A DNA stretch of 64,000 nucleotides from Blasia pusilla (lineage: Eukaryota; Marchantiophyta; Marchantiopsida; Blasiales), in the NCBI GenBank assembly GCA_050084515.1, contig CM114272.1, forward strand, positions 11,284,001 through 11,348,000, given 5' to 3'. Numbering within the stretch: the first letter of the stretch is position 1; each line of letters opens with the position of its first letter. Below the pieces are notes generated by a model. It did not search any database. It was not told where the DNA came from and was given only the letters and a program-made list of their open reading frames with translations. Positions 1 through 12,665 of this stretch are shown here, in pieces. The position numbers and the translations under genes are program-made.

Positions 1-3000
1 AAGCATAAATATATTTTGTAAATTTACCACTTGCACACCTTAACTTTCTCTTATTGGTGGGTTATCTTATAAGAAGACAATACTTGGTCGAGAACATGTT
101 TTCCTTCTCGAACTTTCTTTTGTATGTGGAACTTCACATACCAAAGAAAGTTCAAGAAGTTCACAATACGCGAGTTGGTGGCTGTAATATACTTATTGGC
201 ACCTCCATTCATGTATCTATTGATGGATGAATATATAGATGGGAAATCTGATTGATCTATGACTCTCTTACTCACATTTGATTTTTTTCAAGAAACAACC
301 GAAAAATTTGAGATTGTTGTACTCTTATTCGTTTAGATCAATAAAAATATCTATAGTAACACCTCTAGAAGGTCGGTGAGTTCCACCATCATGAGAATCT
401 CGTATTCCCCATTCTCTTTTGTGATGGATGTATAATCATATGTATGTGAGTATAATATTCTCACTCATTTGGCTTGGAACTTAATTAAGCTTGTATTATT
501 CTCTCTCTTATATTTTTTAACCAAATGTTCTATTTTGTTTCTCAACATTTTGAACTCATATAATAAAGGAGATTTAGTTCTCTCATTTGCATGAAATACA
601 AGCAATTGCCATTGGTCTTGGCTTATATTGCATTGATTATAACAATAAAAGTAACACTCTTCATACAAATTAAGAAAAATCTTTTGTTTAATTTAATCCA
701 CTCAATTTTTGGTTCTTTGAGAAAACGTACACTGTCTTGAAAATAAGATTGTATGATTCATATTGATCAATATTATCACACAATGTCCTCAATGAATTCA
801 AAAGATGCAAAAATGTTCCAATGCTATAGTAATGATGAACTTATTTCGGAGTTATATTAAGTTTTATTGATCTTGCTCTCTTTCACACTGCATGACTGTA
901 TCTTGTAATTTCATGATTGTGTGATTCATAAGATTGTTATACCTTCAAAATACAAAACCAAAAAAATATTAGTGAAAATCTCATTAAGCTGTTCATAAAA
1001 TAGAAAATTTAGTTATCTACCTAAAAGATGAATGTTAGAAATTTGTAAACACATGTTTACAAATATTCCTATTATACGACTCCAATAGACTTCCAATAAA
1101 ATATAATTGTAAATTCTTATTTCTCTCACATTTTTTAACTATCTATATAATAATTGATGACCACATATACATAATACGACAAGATAACAGAGCAATAAGA
1201 CAAAATATATATATATTTTTTGCATGAGCCCCATTAGACGGGTAGAATTAGAACAAATGAAATGAATAGGGATTTGAGTGGAATATATATTAATCAATTA
1301 ATAATTAATTTAATATTATAATTGATGATTATAAATATTAATAAAATACAATTAACATGATAAATAAATAAAATTTTAGAGTTTTTACCTCAATTCATAT
1401 TTGATGAAAAAAGAAATAAAAATTTAACGAAGGAGTGCATTTTAAAATAATTTATGGAAATATAAATTTACTTAGTGTATTGGGATATCATTTAAATTTG
1501 AATGGAGGATTGTAATTATTAAGAACAGTGAAATGTTATTACTCTTATAAGAGTTTAGAAAATAGAACTCATTTTAAAATTTTAAAATAAATAGCATGAT
1601 CAAATTTTGAAATAATTTTATTACTTCGCATGTGATATTTTGGGAAAGGAAAATGAATTTGAATGGAAAAGGAAAATGATTTTGTTAATTAAAATTAGCT
1701 AAGATCTTGGTTAGTGAACGTTATTTTGGTGGGAAGAATGGAAGGGGAAGAATAGTTATTGTTTGAGCTTTTACGGAGGAGTGAAATTTTTTAGGGGAGA
1801 TGGGTGTTATTCAAAGGTGAAATTTTCTTACTCTTTAAAGATTTTTAAAATTAGAAATTATACTTAAACTTGAAATTTTGAAAAATTAAATTTAAAATTT
1901 AAAAACTATTATTGATCCCTTTTTTTTAAGGCCTATTGACATGTGGTAATTGGACAAGAATTTTTTTTTTGCGTGTTATGGGCAAGAAGAAGAAAGTTTG
2001 AATTTGTGTGCAACATCATTAATCCCTTCACTAACAAACACTTTTTTATTTTTTGTGCATCGCATGAGTACCTTACAAGTATCTTAAACTTGCGGGTAGT
2101 ACTCTATAGATTGTCTAGATTATCATAAAATGGGGTAGAAGAAAAATAAATGCCCATTACAATTGACCTACATTAAATAAATTATAGTCTTTAGGTATGA
2201 AGAAGACAGGGAAGGATGGAAACGTAACCCTTTGGTCAAAAACTTTATATTAACTCTTCTATAAAATATCGACAAGCATCTGTAGGGTGCCTTCGAGGAT
2301 GTCAAAGGACATCATGATGAGCTCAAGTATAACCCATTGAAGACTAGGGTAAAATGAGATGGCAAAATTTCCTTTGTTTTGGGCTTATTTGGAGCCATAG
2401 TTAGGACTTTATCTTTTTGAGAATGTTCATATTGTGAGTAAGGTTGACTTTATATTTTTAGAAGTGACCTTTGATCTACTATTGCATGTCAAGAGCTAAG
2501 GAGATGACTTTTGTACACAAGTCACCAAAGAGAGAACTTTTGGGCTCACTTAGAGCCATATTTATGACATTCTTATTTTGGGAAAAAATATATTATGAAT
2601 ATGGTTGAATTCTTATTTTTAGAAAAGGCCTTTGATGTAGTAGTACAAGTGGGGAGCCAATGAGACGAATTGTGTGGACAAATCACCAAAGATTGAGAGA
2701 GCTTAGGGAGAGGGAATGGATATATCTAAGGAAAATGATTTTTAGAGCTAATATTTTTATTTTTTAAACTCGTTTCATAATATGACGACACTATGGTCCT
2801 CCCTTGCTAGTAACCTAAGCCTCTTAATATGAGAGTGGGTTTTGTTAGATGTATTTTATTTATTTATTTATTTACATACAATATGAGATTGTATATAAAA
2901 AATGAGAGCTATATAATATGTGAGCTCGAATGTGCTCATTGGGTTTGTAGGTTAGGGACTATATTCTCTACTTAGCATCTCCTGGGAAGGCTTGCAAGAG

Positions 3001-4071
3001 TGAGAGTCGTTGCTTTGTATTTTCTATGAGCTAATTTTTTGTATAACATCGAGGCACACCAAAGTGTTATTCAATTTTGTGTAGAATCTAAGTATGGAGA
3101 GCATTACAACCATGATGAGGCTTTTGGGAGTCCTCTTTGGTTAGATATTTGGATGTGTTTGCAAGTGTAAACTTTATGTGGAAAAAACGAACATGAAAAT
3201 TTTGCCAAATTAATGTTTGATGGATGTGAGGTTGCAAGTTGTATAAATAATGGATGAAGTTGTAGATTTTATAGATTGGAGTGCTAGTGCAAATGCTACG
3301 TGTGATATGTTATAGATTCAAGAGTTGCACACGTGATCGATCAAAGAGCTTGCTATTTTGACATATGAATGTTGAACGTTGAGGAACCATTTGAGAAAAG
3401 TCAAGTAATTTAAAAATAAATTTTAGAGTGCAATAAATGAAACTTCTTATTTGAAGATGGAAGTGAATGAAACTCTTATTTGTAGGGAATTTACTTGTTT
3501 TTAAAAAATAATTTTGCCTAAATTGACTTTTTCAAAGAGGATATGAAATTGAAAATTTTGAGTAAGATTTAAAATATAACTCACATACATTAACGAGAAA
3601 GATGGATACATATATGTATGTACCCATTTTCATCCATACATGTGCATATATATACACATATGACTATACGAGTACATATGTAGTCAGAATTTTCAAGTAT
3701 GGTATGTTTGAAATATTCGTAATTAGTCTTAATTGGATTGCGGGAATGGATGAATATGGATAATGGGAGTTGAACCGCCAAACTACCAATTTCTAATGAT
3801 GTGGAATTGCATAAGTTTGGTATATTGTGACGAAATCCTAGTATATCTACTAAGAGGTAAAAAGTTGCATTTTGAGTATTCACACTACGCATCCCCATTT
3901 TTTCTCTCATATAGAGAGGAGACATGATAGAATTGAAAAGCACAAAGTGGACCAAATAAGTGCAATGAAGATGACGTATTTGATTTGATCGATAAATATT
4001 TCACTAAGCTTATGTAACTTTGGCTACAAACAAAAAAAACTCATGTTAGTTATACTTTAAACATAATAAGA
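1..4071. other. AT-rich intergenic DNA, no supported gene
   Basis: Short open frames here are under 125 codons, have no recognisable domain and lie in very AT-rich sequence. I see no gene. The only structure is an imperfect repeat at 2281-2700 (listed separately) and a small TTTA run near 2855. Confidence 0.6.
2281..2700. repeat. Imperfect tandem repeat, about 155-160 bp unit, related to a copy at 51.2 kb
   Basis: Two diverged units lie head to tail (about 2377-2536 and 2537-2690). Each contains a GGAGCCATA/AGAGCCATA block, a TTATTTTTAGAA-like block, then 'caagagc..aaggagatgac' and 'caccaaag' blocks. The same order of blocks recurs at about 51180-51345 inside a solo-LTR-like element, so this is probably a decayed relative of that repeat family. 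Confidence 0.5.
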
Positions 4072-4205
4072 TGTAGAAAACTGCTAAAGAAGCATAATTG
4101 GTGGGAAACGGCTCTCACACTCACATACCATCATGGAAAATAAAATTTTGCAATGAGAGAATGAGTGGAGGCTGATCCTCTTCTCAATTATATAGGGTAT
4201 GTACA
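4072..4205 (-). repeat. Copia 3' LTR, truncated
   Basis: Closely similar to 8239-8370 (GAAAACTGCTAAAGAAGCAT versus GAAAATTGCTAAAGAATCAT near the start). Similarity stops at a shared GTATGTACA, after which this copy runs straight into RT coding sequence. It includes a TATA-like ATTATATAGG. Confidence 0.75.
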
Positions 4206-4981
4206 TGGGTCTCGCTTTGTATCTGTTAACTATACCATCTTGATTGCGTTTGATTTTGTAAACTCATTTGCAATCAATAGGTTCCTTATCGAAAGGTATA
4301 TCAACCAGTTTCGAGGTCTGTTGATGTCTTAATGTAAGAAGCTCTTCCTCCATAGCTTCAATCCATTCGACTTTACTTGCAGCTTCTTCAAAACTACTCG
4401 GTTCCTATTCCAGAAGGATAGTCATCATATATTCATGATGGGTCGCAACGAAACCTTCATTTATAAATCTATGAACAGGATGTGTGACTCTACTTGATCT
4501 ACAAAGTTGTTGTTTAGAGGTAGATGCCTCTTACACATGACTCGAGCTCTGACTAGTGTCAACAGACTGAATACGTCTTCTTCCCATCCATAGACTCACA
4601 GATTTAACTGACAAATCTAGGACATCTCCTTGTCCTACACTAATACTTGGGGAATTTGAAGGCAATGTCTGTTGGTTAGAGTCATATTCTCCCTCTCAAC
4701 AGACGAGTTTAGAGGTGGAATAGGCTCAGATGGAGCATATCATGACTTTGCCTCATCAGAGACAACAGCGCGACTAATAATAAGCTGCCTAGAGGATGGA
4801 ACATAACACTTATACCCCTTAGTTCCATTAGCGTAGCCAATAAATATACATCTTTCAGATTTGGGGTATAATTTTTGACGTCTTTCAAAAAGAATATGAG
4901 CATAACAAATATAACCAAATACTTCCAGGAAGGAAAAATCATGTTTACTTCATGTGAAGACTTTGAATGGAGTCTTATCAT
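4206..4981 (-). pseudogene. Copia integrase C-terminus and RT start, broken
   Basis: Minus-strand reading shows the copia integrase-to-linker signature: a KLYPKSERCIFIGYANGTKG-type motif then a 'GYKCYVPSSRQLIISRAVV' stretch (about 4870-4740, in a frame other than the longest open one). Further on, at about 4310-4206, comes the start of the RT domain (DCK-stop-VYKIK...RYKAR), where the usual K-W-V tryptophan codon TGG has become TGA. The frame is interrupted by several stops and RT ends abruptly at the LTR. Copia pol fragment, not functional. Confidence 0.75.
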
Positions 4982-5024
4982 GAACTCATGCTGTTGGAGT
5001 TTGGTTGATTAAGAAGATTGGATA

Positions 5025-5715
5025 TGTCACATCTAAGTAGCCGATAGGCCGAGATCTATCGTGGATAGGGCGTAGGAGCCAGCAAACTATCTTGAGTGTA
5101 AGATCTAAGTACTCTCCATCATACTTCGCCTTCAAAGTCTCAGCAATATGGCTCTCCATAGCCAACAAGCCCATAACTTTGTCCCATGATGTCAGATGAG
5201 CTTGAGGATAGGTCCATTGTGTCAAGAACGTCGTTTTTTACAACTTTTATGTTGAGGTCTTTCACAGCCCGATGACTTGTTGACCAGGTCACCCGCCCTT
5301 GATAACCTGTGCGCGTAGGTTATCAAGGGGAGGGCTATTTTTAGCGGAAGAGCCTTTTGGCTCTTCCCAACCCTATATAAGAGAGGAAGATTGCTTTCCT
5401 AAGTCATCTTTCTCATGTTGGGCCGTTTGAGCACCTCTCTTGTATGTGTGTGAGATAGGATTAAAGTGCTAGCGTCCGGATTCCTTGATAGCATAGGGTG
5501 GACGAGGCTCGATATGTCGATGTAGATTGAGGAGTGGAGTTTTAGGCCGGGTGTGCCGTTTTTACTACTCTTTATTTTTTTGGTGATCTCCATGTATATG
5601 TATGAGTTGATTTTTGTATATGTGTGGATCGACCCGTGTGTGGGGAAGATCGGTGTTTTGTGGTGTAGATGTGACCAGCGATGTATGTTGTGTAGCGATA
5701 TGTATGCGCACGACA
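5025..5715 (-). mobile_element. Solo-LTR-like element nested in the copia integrase (copy 1)
   Basis: A 691-bp block with TGTC...GACA ends that interrupts integrase between the ...YRAEA part and the LINQTPTA part. A second copy, 38899-39511, is highly similar along its length. An LTR-type TATA box (CTTATATAGGG on the minus strand, about 5370-5385) lies mid-element. Flanks are GATA and CATA, a near-match 4-bp target duplication. No internal pol domain is seen, so a solo LTR or small non-autonomous LTR element is likeliest. Confidence 0.7.
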
Positions 5716-6449
5716 CATACATTATAGCCTCTGCCCGATACATCTTAGGCATGTTCTTCTCATTCAACATAGTTCGTGTCGCCTCAGCAATATGTCGATT
5801 CTTCCTCTCAGCCACTCCATTTTGTTGTGGAGTATAACGTCAAGTCATTCTAACGTAAATAGTCATCAAATTCTGTTGACAGATAATCTCATCCTCCATC
5901 ATAACGCAATTTCAGAATGTGTTATCCAGTGTGCTTCTCTACTAGAACTCTGAATGTTTGGAACATTGAGAATACCTCTAACTTGGCTTTCAAAAAATAT
6001 ACCCATATATACCCAGAGAAGTCATTAATAAATGAAACAAAATATTGGCAACCACTAAGGCTATGTTGTGATGTTGTCTATACATCACTGTGGATCAACT
6101 CCAATGTCTTGGATGTTCTTCTATATTGCTTTGGAAAATGAAATCTAATTTATTTTCCAAATTGGCAAGCAGGACAAACCTCTAACGTAGCAGGACTCGC
6201 TAATTTAGGAAGTCCTATTAGTATATTAGATGATGAAAGACTTTGTAATCTTTGAAGATTCATATGTCCAATTCTCTTATGACACACATTTAGATTTGTG
6301 ACTTGTTGGCTAGTTTGACCATACATTGATGTTTGAATCTCTAGCATAGAAACATCTAATCTGAATATTTTGTTAGATCTAGTTCCTTTGGCTATCATAG
6401 TCTGATCAACCATTGTTTCAAGGAAACAACCATATGTGTTAAACTTCAC
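5716..6449 (-). pseudogene. Copia gag-pre-integrase and integrase core, broken
   Basis: The stretch at 6150-6449 shows the gag-pre-integrase/integrase zinc-binding pattern: H-K-R-I-G-H-M-N (two histidines) followed by V-C-P-A-C-Q-F-G-K (two cysteines). At about 5815-5720 the late integrase motif ERKNRHIAEATRTML...MPKMYRAEA is present, then is cut by the nested element. The part between is frameshifted, so no continuous integrase remains. Confidence 0.8.
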
Positions 6450-6822
6450 TTAATAACTCTGTTCTACTATATGTCATACAGAGTTCAAGATTCTTGCAAT
6501 GGTAGGAACATAGAAAATATTTCCAAGAGCGCAAAGACCATCTGATGCTATTGGAACTTTCTCGGTATACGTGATATGATGATGAATGTCATCTCCTATG
6601 AGCACAATTGTAGGATCTTTCACCGGATCCATATTATTGAATCATTTAGCTTGTGAGGTCATGTGATTTGATGCACCAAAGTCAATATACCAATCTATTG
6701 TCGAGTCTTTCTTAATCATTGCTCTCATATGATGAGTCATGACCAAGCTGGAGGTGATCAGTTTGTGAATGTTGTTGTTCTTGGTAATGTCCTTGGTATT
6801 GTTGCTCCACATAATTTTGTTG

Positions 6823-7700
6823 TTATATGGCTCTTGTTGTCATATATGCCTCCTTCTTGAAGCAAAACTTTGCATAACGACCCTTTATTCCATAGTAATT
6901 GCAAGATACAAGGTCCCTTTGTTGTTGACCTCGATCCCAACGGTTTCCACCATCACCACCTTGTGATTGTGTTTGGTACTCATTCATAGTTGATTGAGTG
7001 ACATTATATTGAGTGCCTCTTCCTTCATATGTTTGATATCCACCACGACCACGGAAAATTCTACCATGACCCTTGCCTTTGTTTGATCCATAACTTGCAA
7101 ATAACGCACTCTCTTGTAGACTAGACGACCTACCACTCCCTACTAGACGCATCTCTTCACTGATTAATAGTAGGACTAACTCTTGAAAGGTTGATACTTC
7201 TCTTTCACAAAGATAGAGGTCTCAAAGGATTTGTAATCCTTTGGAAGGCCTTGAAGAGTGAAGAAAATTAGATCATCATTTTCTACTGTCACTCCAATGC
7301 TATTCAATTGATCAATAATATGTCTGATGCTCAAAACATAATCATTGATGCTCTGCAATCCTTTCCTCACTTCGTTTAATTGCTGTTTCAATTGAAGCTT
7401 GTTGGTCTTTGTAGATATCTGGAATAGCTTTTCCAATGCATTCCAGGCCTCCTTCGCAATATCAACATCTTGAACGTGACTTATTATTGGTGAACTGATC
7501 ATTATTGAAATGTAGTGGATTACTTGTCTTACGCGTTTGTTCCAAGCGCAAACATTGAAGTCTTTTGAGTCACCTTCTAACTTGGCCTCATCACATATGA
7601 CAAGCTCCCATAATTCTTGACCCATGAGAAATTATTTCATGCGAAACTTCCAAATATTATAATTATGCTTATATAACTTATCGCCTGTGATTACTGTTGA
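6823..7700 (-). pseudogene. Copia gag (UBN2-type) with decayed zinc knuckle
   Basis: The 149-residue frame 7176-7625 reads as copia gag: GQELWELVICDEAKL near the start and LTLQGLPKDYKSFE-like FFTLQGLPKDYKSFE near the end. Upstream, in frame, NIWKFRMK is followed by TAA and then FLMGQELWEL, so a CAA-to-TAA change probably broke the original start region. The zinc knuckle lies in the next fragment, 6823-7152, as CNYYGIKGRYAKFC: the expected second cysteine is Y and the expected histidine is R, so it would not bind zinc. A frameshift separates the two parts. Confidence 0.8.
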
Positions 7701-8226
7701 GGAATACTTACTCCATGATGAACGATTTCACTCACAAAAAAATATAATTTCAAGCTCTTCACAACTCCAATTGAAGCATAGATCATTCCTACACAATAAT
7801 TGACGTGAAATTTTCCAAAATTGATCAAGTGTATGAAAGAAGTAGTGGAAAGTGGCATGCATAGAGCAAACTATACAACTTTTTTTTCACTAAATGCACT
7901 TTCGTACATTGAAATTGCTACTGGAAGAGCTCACAATGTCAAAATCGAGTGATTTTGGATTCGTTAGAAAGCTCTTAATGAGCTCTATAAGAAGATTATG
8001 ACCATCCTTTAGGCTTCATTCTGACCAATGCTGACCCAGATGGCTAAATCGACCGGGAAAGCCCTAAAAAATGCCTCCAAAGTTTTATCATCGTCAAAGC
8101 TTCACATGAAATCTGCACTCACTGAGCTCTAAAATAAGATTTCCTTCTCCCAAATTGAAATTGTGCCTTCTCTTGCCTCTCTTCTCTCCTCAAACACCAA
8201 GAGATTCCAAGTGATTTTCTCATATC

Positions 8227-8238
8227 CCTTTGATACTA
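8227..8238 (-). promoter_or_regulatory. Copia primer binding site
   Basis: Minus-strand TAGTATCAAAGG directly follows the LTR end CTACA. It differs at two positions from TGGTATCAGAGC, the usual plant copia site complementary to initiator tRNA-Met. This fixes the element's orientation and the inner edge of the 5' LTR. Confidence 0.7.
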
Positions 8239-8400
8239 TGTAGAAAATTGCTAAAGAATCATAATTGGAAGGAAACGGCTCTCGCACTCACACAACATCA
8301 TGGAGAACAAAAATTTGCAATGAGAGAATGAGTGGAGGCTGGTCCTCTTCTCACTTATATATGGTATGTACAAACAACCATAACCCTAATCTTAACCATT
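8239..8400 (-). repeat. Copia 5' LTR (outer end uncertain)
   Basis: Shares about 130 bp with the 3' LTR fragment and is abutted by the primer binding site. A TATA-like CTTATATATGG lies near 8360. The outer boundary cannot be set because the 3' LTR is truncated; the LTR may reach about 8.5 kb. Confidence 0.65.
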
Positions 8401-8499
8401 GTCTCAAGTTAGACTAATTGCGATAAACTAACCCTAGTTAAGATAATCGCGCTTAGCTGACTAACCAGGATTAAGCTTCCCTACTTCGTGTGAGTACCA

Positions 8500-10831
8500 A
8501 ATGTAGCAGTTCTGGTGTCTCATGAGCTTGACTGTAACTCAATCTTTAATATAAGAAAATAGCAATTCAAGTGAGTACAAACTAAAAATATACCTTCGGA
8601 TTTTAAAAAATAGGTAAAGCAATATACAAGAACGACTACCACATCCTTAATCTGTATTATAATAATTTACATCGTTCTAGTAAGCACATAATAAAACCAC
8701 TCCGGAAGTAGGCAATGACGGTGAAAGAAACCAAGCAGATTGTTATCGATACCAACAAGAAATGAAACACAATATCTAAGCTCCCTACATGTCAAGGAGG
8801 ACTATTTGTTGCCATAGAGGATAGGACAATCATGCCTCCAAGAAGGTAATCATGCAACAATGGTAGCTACACACCTAAAGAAGGCATAAAGTTGTATATA
8901 TATTTCGTATGAATAGTGAACCCCAAGGAAACCTAGTCCATCCAAGAAAGCTAACCATGGACTTGCAGACACTATGGCATAAAGCGCCTATGCCTAAGAA
9001 AAAATTGCATTTTGTTAAATATATGCAATAGTGACCATATTGCTAGTTGCGTTTAACGTCTCTTTGAGCATAAATTATAGAATTTGGAAAAGAGGGAAAT
9101 TTCATATGTACTCCTCAATGGTACGTTACAGTCTCAAAATTAATATCCAAGCATTGAATAAATTCTGCAAATAAAGGAGTCAACATGGTGTCTTGGTCGG
9201 ACACCTCGATAGGGTAATAGCAAGCGCTCCTTGAATAGAGCCGGTGTTTGCAAATGAAAGCTAGTGGAAAAGATAGAAACGAAACTTATGTAAGAATAAA
9301 CGTCGAGTACACTCGATACGAGTCTTGGTCTTTGAATCTAGAGTGAGAGCCAACACATAACGTCACAAAGGACAACTACTATGGTAATTAAGAGGTATTT
9401 GGAGATGCATGCGGCCATTAGGCATAATAGCTACATTGAGTTGACATTTGTAGCTCCAAAGTTATGAATAATGAATGAAGTATTCGGCGATAATAGATGA
9501 AATTGTTGCGTAGGGAGTGAATTTAAGAGATCACCCTTGGATTCCAACCCGTGACACATTTCTTGGATCTCTACTAGGGACTCATGCGAGGGCTATTGGA
9601 CATTTGGAACCGCTAGGCATGTGAGTGTCATTTTAGATGCATGGACTATCCAGAAAGTCTATCCCAAGTCGAGCAAGACTTGCCCGTGTTGTGAAGTGAG
9701 GAGTTAGGACCTATTGAGCTTGATGGATGGCCCAAGTTGAGAACTCGCGCAGATCGAAGGCCGATTGACTCGAACCAAGACTAATGAGAGTGTGTTTGGG
9801 TGTAGATCAACAGAGTGAGCGTGACCTACTGAACATACGCTTCCGAGATTGACGTTCAAAAGGAGTAGGCGCATGACAGATCCCATGTAGCCTTACACAA
9901 TATATACTCGCTACATAATGCAAATGTCGTTTAGTTGCAAGCGTATTCGGTAAAATCCAAGACACATTACAACATCTCGTCTTTATCGTGTAGAGTATAA
10001 ATTGTCAATATGCAAAATTGAGGCCATGACTAAGAGAAATGGCTCTCTAGTGTTCCCCACTTGAATTAATGGTCGAATAATTATCGTATGAGTTGTGGTA
10101 AATGAATGAAAAATAACTATAGTGAATTGAAACGCAAAGGGATTCTTCTCGAGTTAATATAAGGCAGAATTGCAGCTCACACACAAAGTCGCATCTAATT
10201 AGTCTGAACGAACTAAAGTGCACTTGTTGACTACAACAATCTAGGCTATAGAAAGAGAAAGAAAGAAAGAAAGAATCAAAAACCTAATAGAGAAGATAAA
10301 TACGACAAGGATGTTGAACTGCGCGATTCTCATCATCAAATTTCTTCATCACAATCTCTACACCTGTGAGACACAAAACTCATAACTACCTTAGGCGAAA
10401 CACATATGTAGGATATCCTGCGTAATGCTACACAATTTAGCAACGCACCACATGACAGATATGCTTATCCACCAAGTGGATATCCTCTTCCCTCTATGGG
10501 AGTCTATGCATTAGGGGACGACACGCCATCTTTAGATTCAAGGTCCAAATTTAGGACTTGGTAGTGAGGGCCATAATAAGAACAATGATGAAAAAAGAGT
10601 TTATTTATCTTCATATTTAATCTAAATGAGAAAAAGAAGAATTCAAACACCTATATGAATACCCACTTAGAAAAGACAAAAAAATATTTCCTTTTATAAT
10701 AATAAAGAACTGATCAGATGAAAAAACTTACGGCACTTGAAGCATCCTTATCCATATAGCTCTGGTAATTGTCCATAAACCAATAGGGAAATTGGAAACA
10801 CCTAACCATTAAAAGTAACTAAATATAGAAA
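8500..10831. other. Intergenic DNA, no supported gene
   Basis: Moderately AT-rich; open frames are short and unrecognisable. A small GAAA/GAAAG run lies near 10251-10275. Nothing else seen. Confidence 0.55.
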
Positions 10832-11203
10832 ATGCGAACAATCCATTACAACAAAGTCCCACCCTTCCTACAGTGGCGTAGCTCTCAGTTTCTAGCGGAC
10901 TACGCGCCATCTAGAAATAGGAATACCATACAGAGCCGCCAAAGTATGCCGACAGAACCGCCAGTTTGGCGAGACACATGTGCGCCACGTGGACTCGCGT
11001 TCGTAATCGAAGGGTGGAGAGAGTTACAGTACACCATACCAAAGTCATTATACCCGAAGCGTTCCCGTACAGTGCCCTTGTCACAGTAACAAGCAGAGTC
11101 CTTACTTATTATCCTTAGGACCCGTAGGCAGGTAGGTAGGTAGGTCCGCACAGTCTTTGTTGTGAATTTTGGTGGGGCCCGGGTCATGGGACCGCAGGGC
11201 ATT

Positions 11204-11218
11204 CATATATATAGTTTC
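11204..11218 (+). promoter_or_regulatory. Candidate TATA box for the membrane/repeat-tail gene
   Basis: CATATATATAG sits at the point where the sequence changes from AT-rich to a GC-rich leader that runs to the coding region. Position and sequence fit a core promoter; no transcript evidence. Confidence 0.4.
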
Positions 11219-11239
11219 TGACGGAGATGCCCGACTGTA

Positions 11240-12665
11240 AAGCTTAGCGTACGTAGGGTAACAGAGAGATCGGTGGTCCAAAACCGCGACAACTGGACGA
11301 ACCCCCCATTTTCTATGAAGAAAATGTATCCTCCTCCGTCGGTGCGTGTCGCGTCACCGACTGAACTCGCGCGCTGCGCCGATTCCCGTTGGCGTCTTCA
11401 GTCGAGCTCTGTAAACCTACTGACTGTTTCTTTTCGAGCTCTTTTATCTTTTGCGCATGGGTTTCCCACCCGTTTTGTCCGTCGTGGTCCGCGCGATAGT
11501 GGGGACGGACGGACAGAATACGGGGTTTAGGCGGGAGGTGCGGCGGGTGCGGATGGAGACGGAGTGGCTGAAGAGCAGTAGCGGAAGAGAGTGTTCGCTG
11601 TGGTGGTCTCGGGGATGCGATCGCGATCAGTCGTTGTGGAGAATGGCGTCGCAGGTGCGATCGGCGGGCGGTTCATCGGGTGCTGGGAAGGGGGAAGCGC
11701 AGGGAGTGTGAGAGGAGCTTGGAAATCGGGTGGAGCTCGGTGAGGGAAATTTGGCCGCGGTCGTGGATTGTGAGCGGCGAGAGAGAGAGAGAGAGAGAGA
11801 GAGAGGTCTGCGTTGTCTCGCGTTGGGGCAGTGTTCCGGTTTCGTCACTTGTGAGAGCAGAGTGGATTTCTTGCGCAGTGTTCGTTGCGTTCGGTTGGAT
11901 GTCAGTGGTGGGAGTGTCAGCTGGAGCGGGCGATTGATTTTCTGGCGATGTCGCGGGAGCAATCGCGGTGCTTGGGAGTGTCATCGGTCGCTCTTTTCGA
12001 TTCGATCTGTACGAGTTGAGGAAGCACGGGCTCAGCAGCGGGAGGATCGGGTCGCGGCGTAGCTCGCGAGAGAAGCGTTCGAGTGTGCGAGTGACGTAGG
12101 GTACTTGCAAGAAAGCTTCTCGGGAGGCGAGTAGCATCTACCCGAGGAAGCCCGTCGTCGTCGCGGTCTTCGGCATCCGCCACGGCAACTATGAACGGCA
12201 AAATCTCCAGACGATATGGCCGCGCGCAATCGGACATCGACAGGTGCTTGCTTGCCAGGACCCTCCTCCTTCTTTCCCTCCCGTTCGGCACCGTCTTCTT
12301 GTCTCTGTTGCGTATCACTAGAGTCGTTCCGACGCGTCCGTTTCGTATCCGTAGAGTCGTTCGGACATGTCTGCGTGCAAGCTGAGCAGGCTCCCGTTCA
12401 ATTCGAGCGTCAATTTTGTCTAGGTTTCGAAGATCCTTCGTCTGCTGTAGCTTCTTCACTATCGTGACGTTGAGAACGACCTTCGGGACGCTCCTCGTGG
12501 GCTGAGGATTAACCCCAATCTTTCAGTCTTTCTCCACAGGTTCTCGAGGCTCTCCAGTCGACTTTCGCTGGGAAGTTGGACGACATCCGAGCACAGACCC
12601 CGAAGCCTGCCTCGCCGCTTCCAGCAGCAAGAGAAGCCGCAGCTCCGTCGCCCTCAGAGGCGAAA
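11240..12665 (+). other. GC-rich leader / 5' UTR region with probable intron
   Basis: Long GC-rich stretch between the candidate TATA box and the first in-frame ATG. It contains a (GA)13 run at 11779-11805, frequent in plant 5' UTRs. A strong 3' splice site (TCTTTCTCCACAG) ends at 12539; from there the downstream coding frame is open without a stop and reads VLEALQSTFAGKLDD..., so an upstream coding exon may be spliced on. Open frames on both strands are ordinary for GC-rich sequence and I do not call them genes. Confidence 0.5.

Larger units (their letters stand above)
4072..8400 (-). mobile_element. Decayed Ty1/copia LTR retrotransposon
   Basis: Read on the minus strand the order is LTR, primer binding site, gag, gag-pre-integrase, integrase, start of reverse transcriptase, LTR. 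The order is that of Ty1/copia (integrase before RT). The two LTR pieces begin, on the plus strand, with the same TGTAGAAAA motif (4072 and 8239) and share about 130 bp. The coding region is broken by stops and frameshifts, by a nested 691-bp insertion (5025-5715), and by a deletion that joins the first RT motif directly to the 3' LTR near 4205, removing most of RT and all of RNase H. The outer end of the 5' LTR is not certain, so the right limit is approximate. It cannot be autonomous. Confidence 0.85.

Noticed and set aside
11451-12467. Overlapping open frames on both strands in the GC-rich leader
   Set aside because: GC-rich DNA has few stops; no domain, no consistent frame, and the region sits between a TATA box and a splice acceptor.
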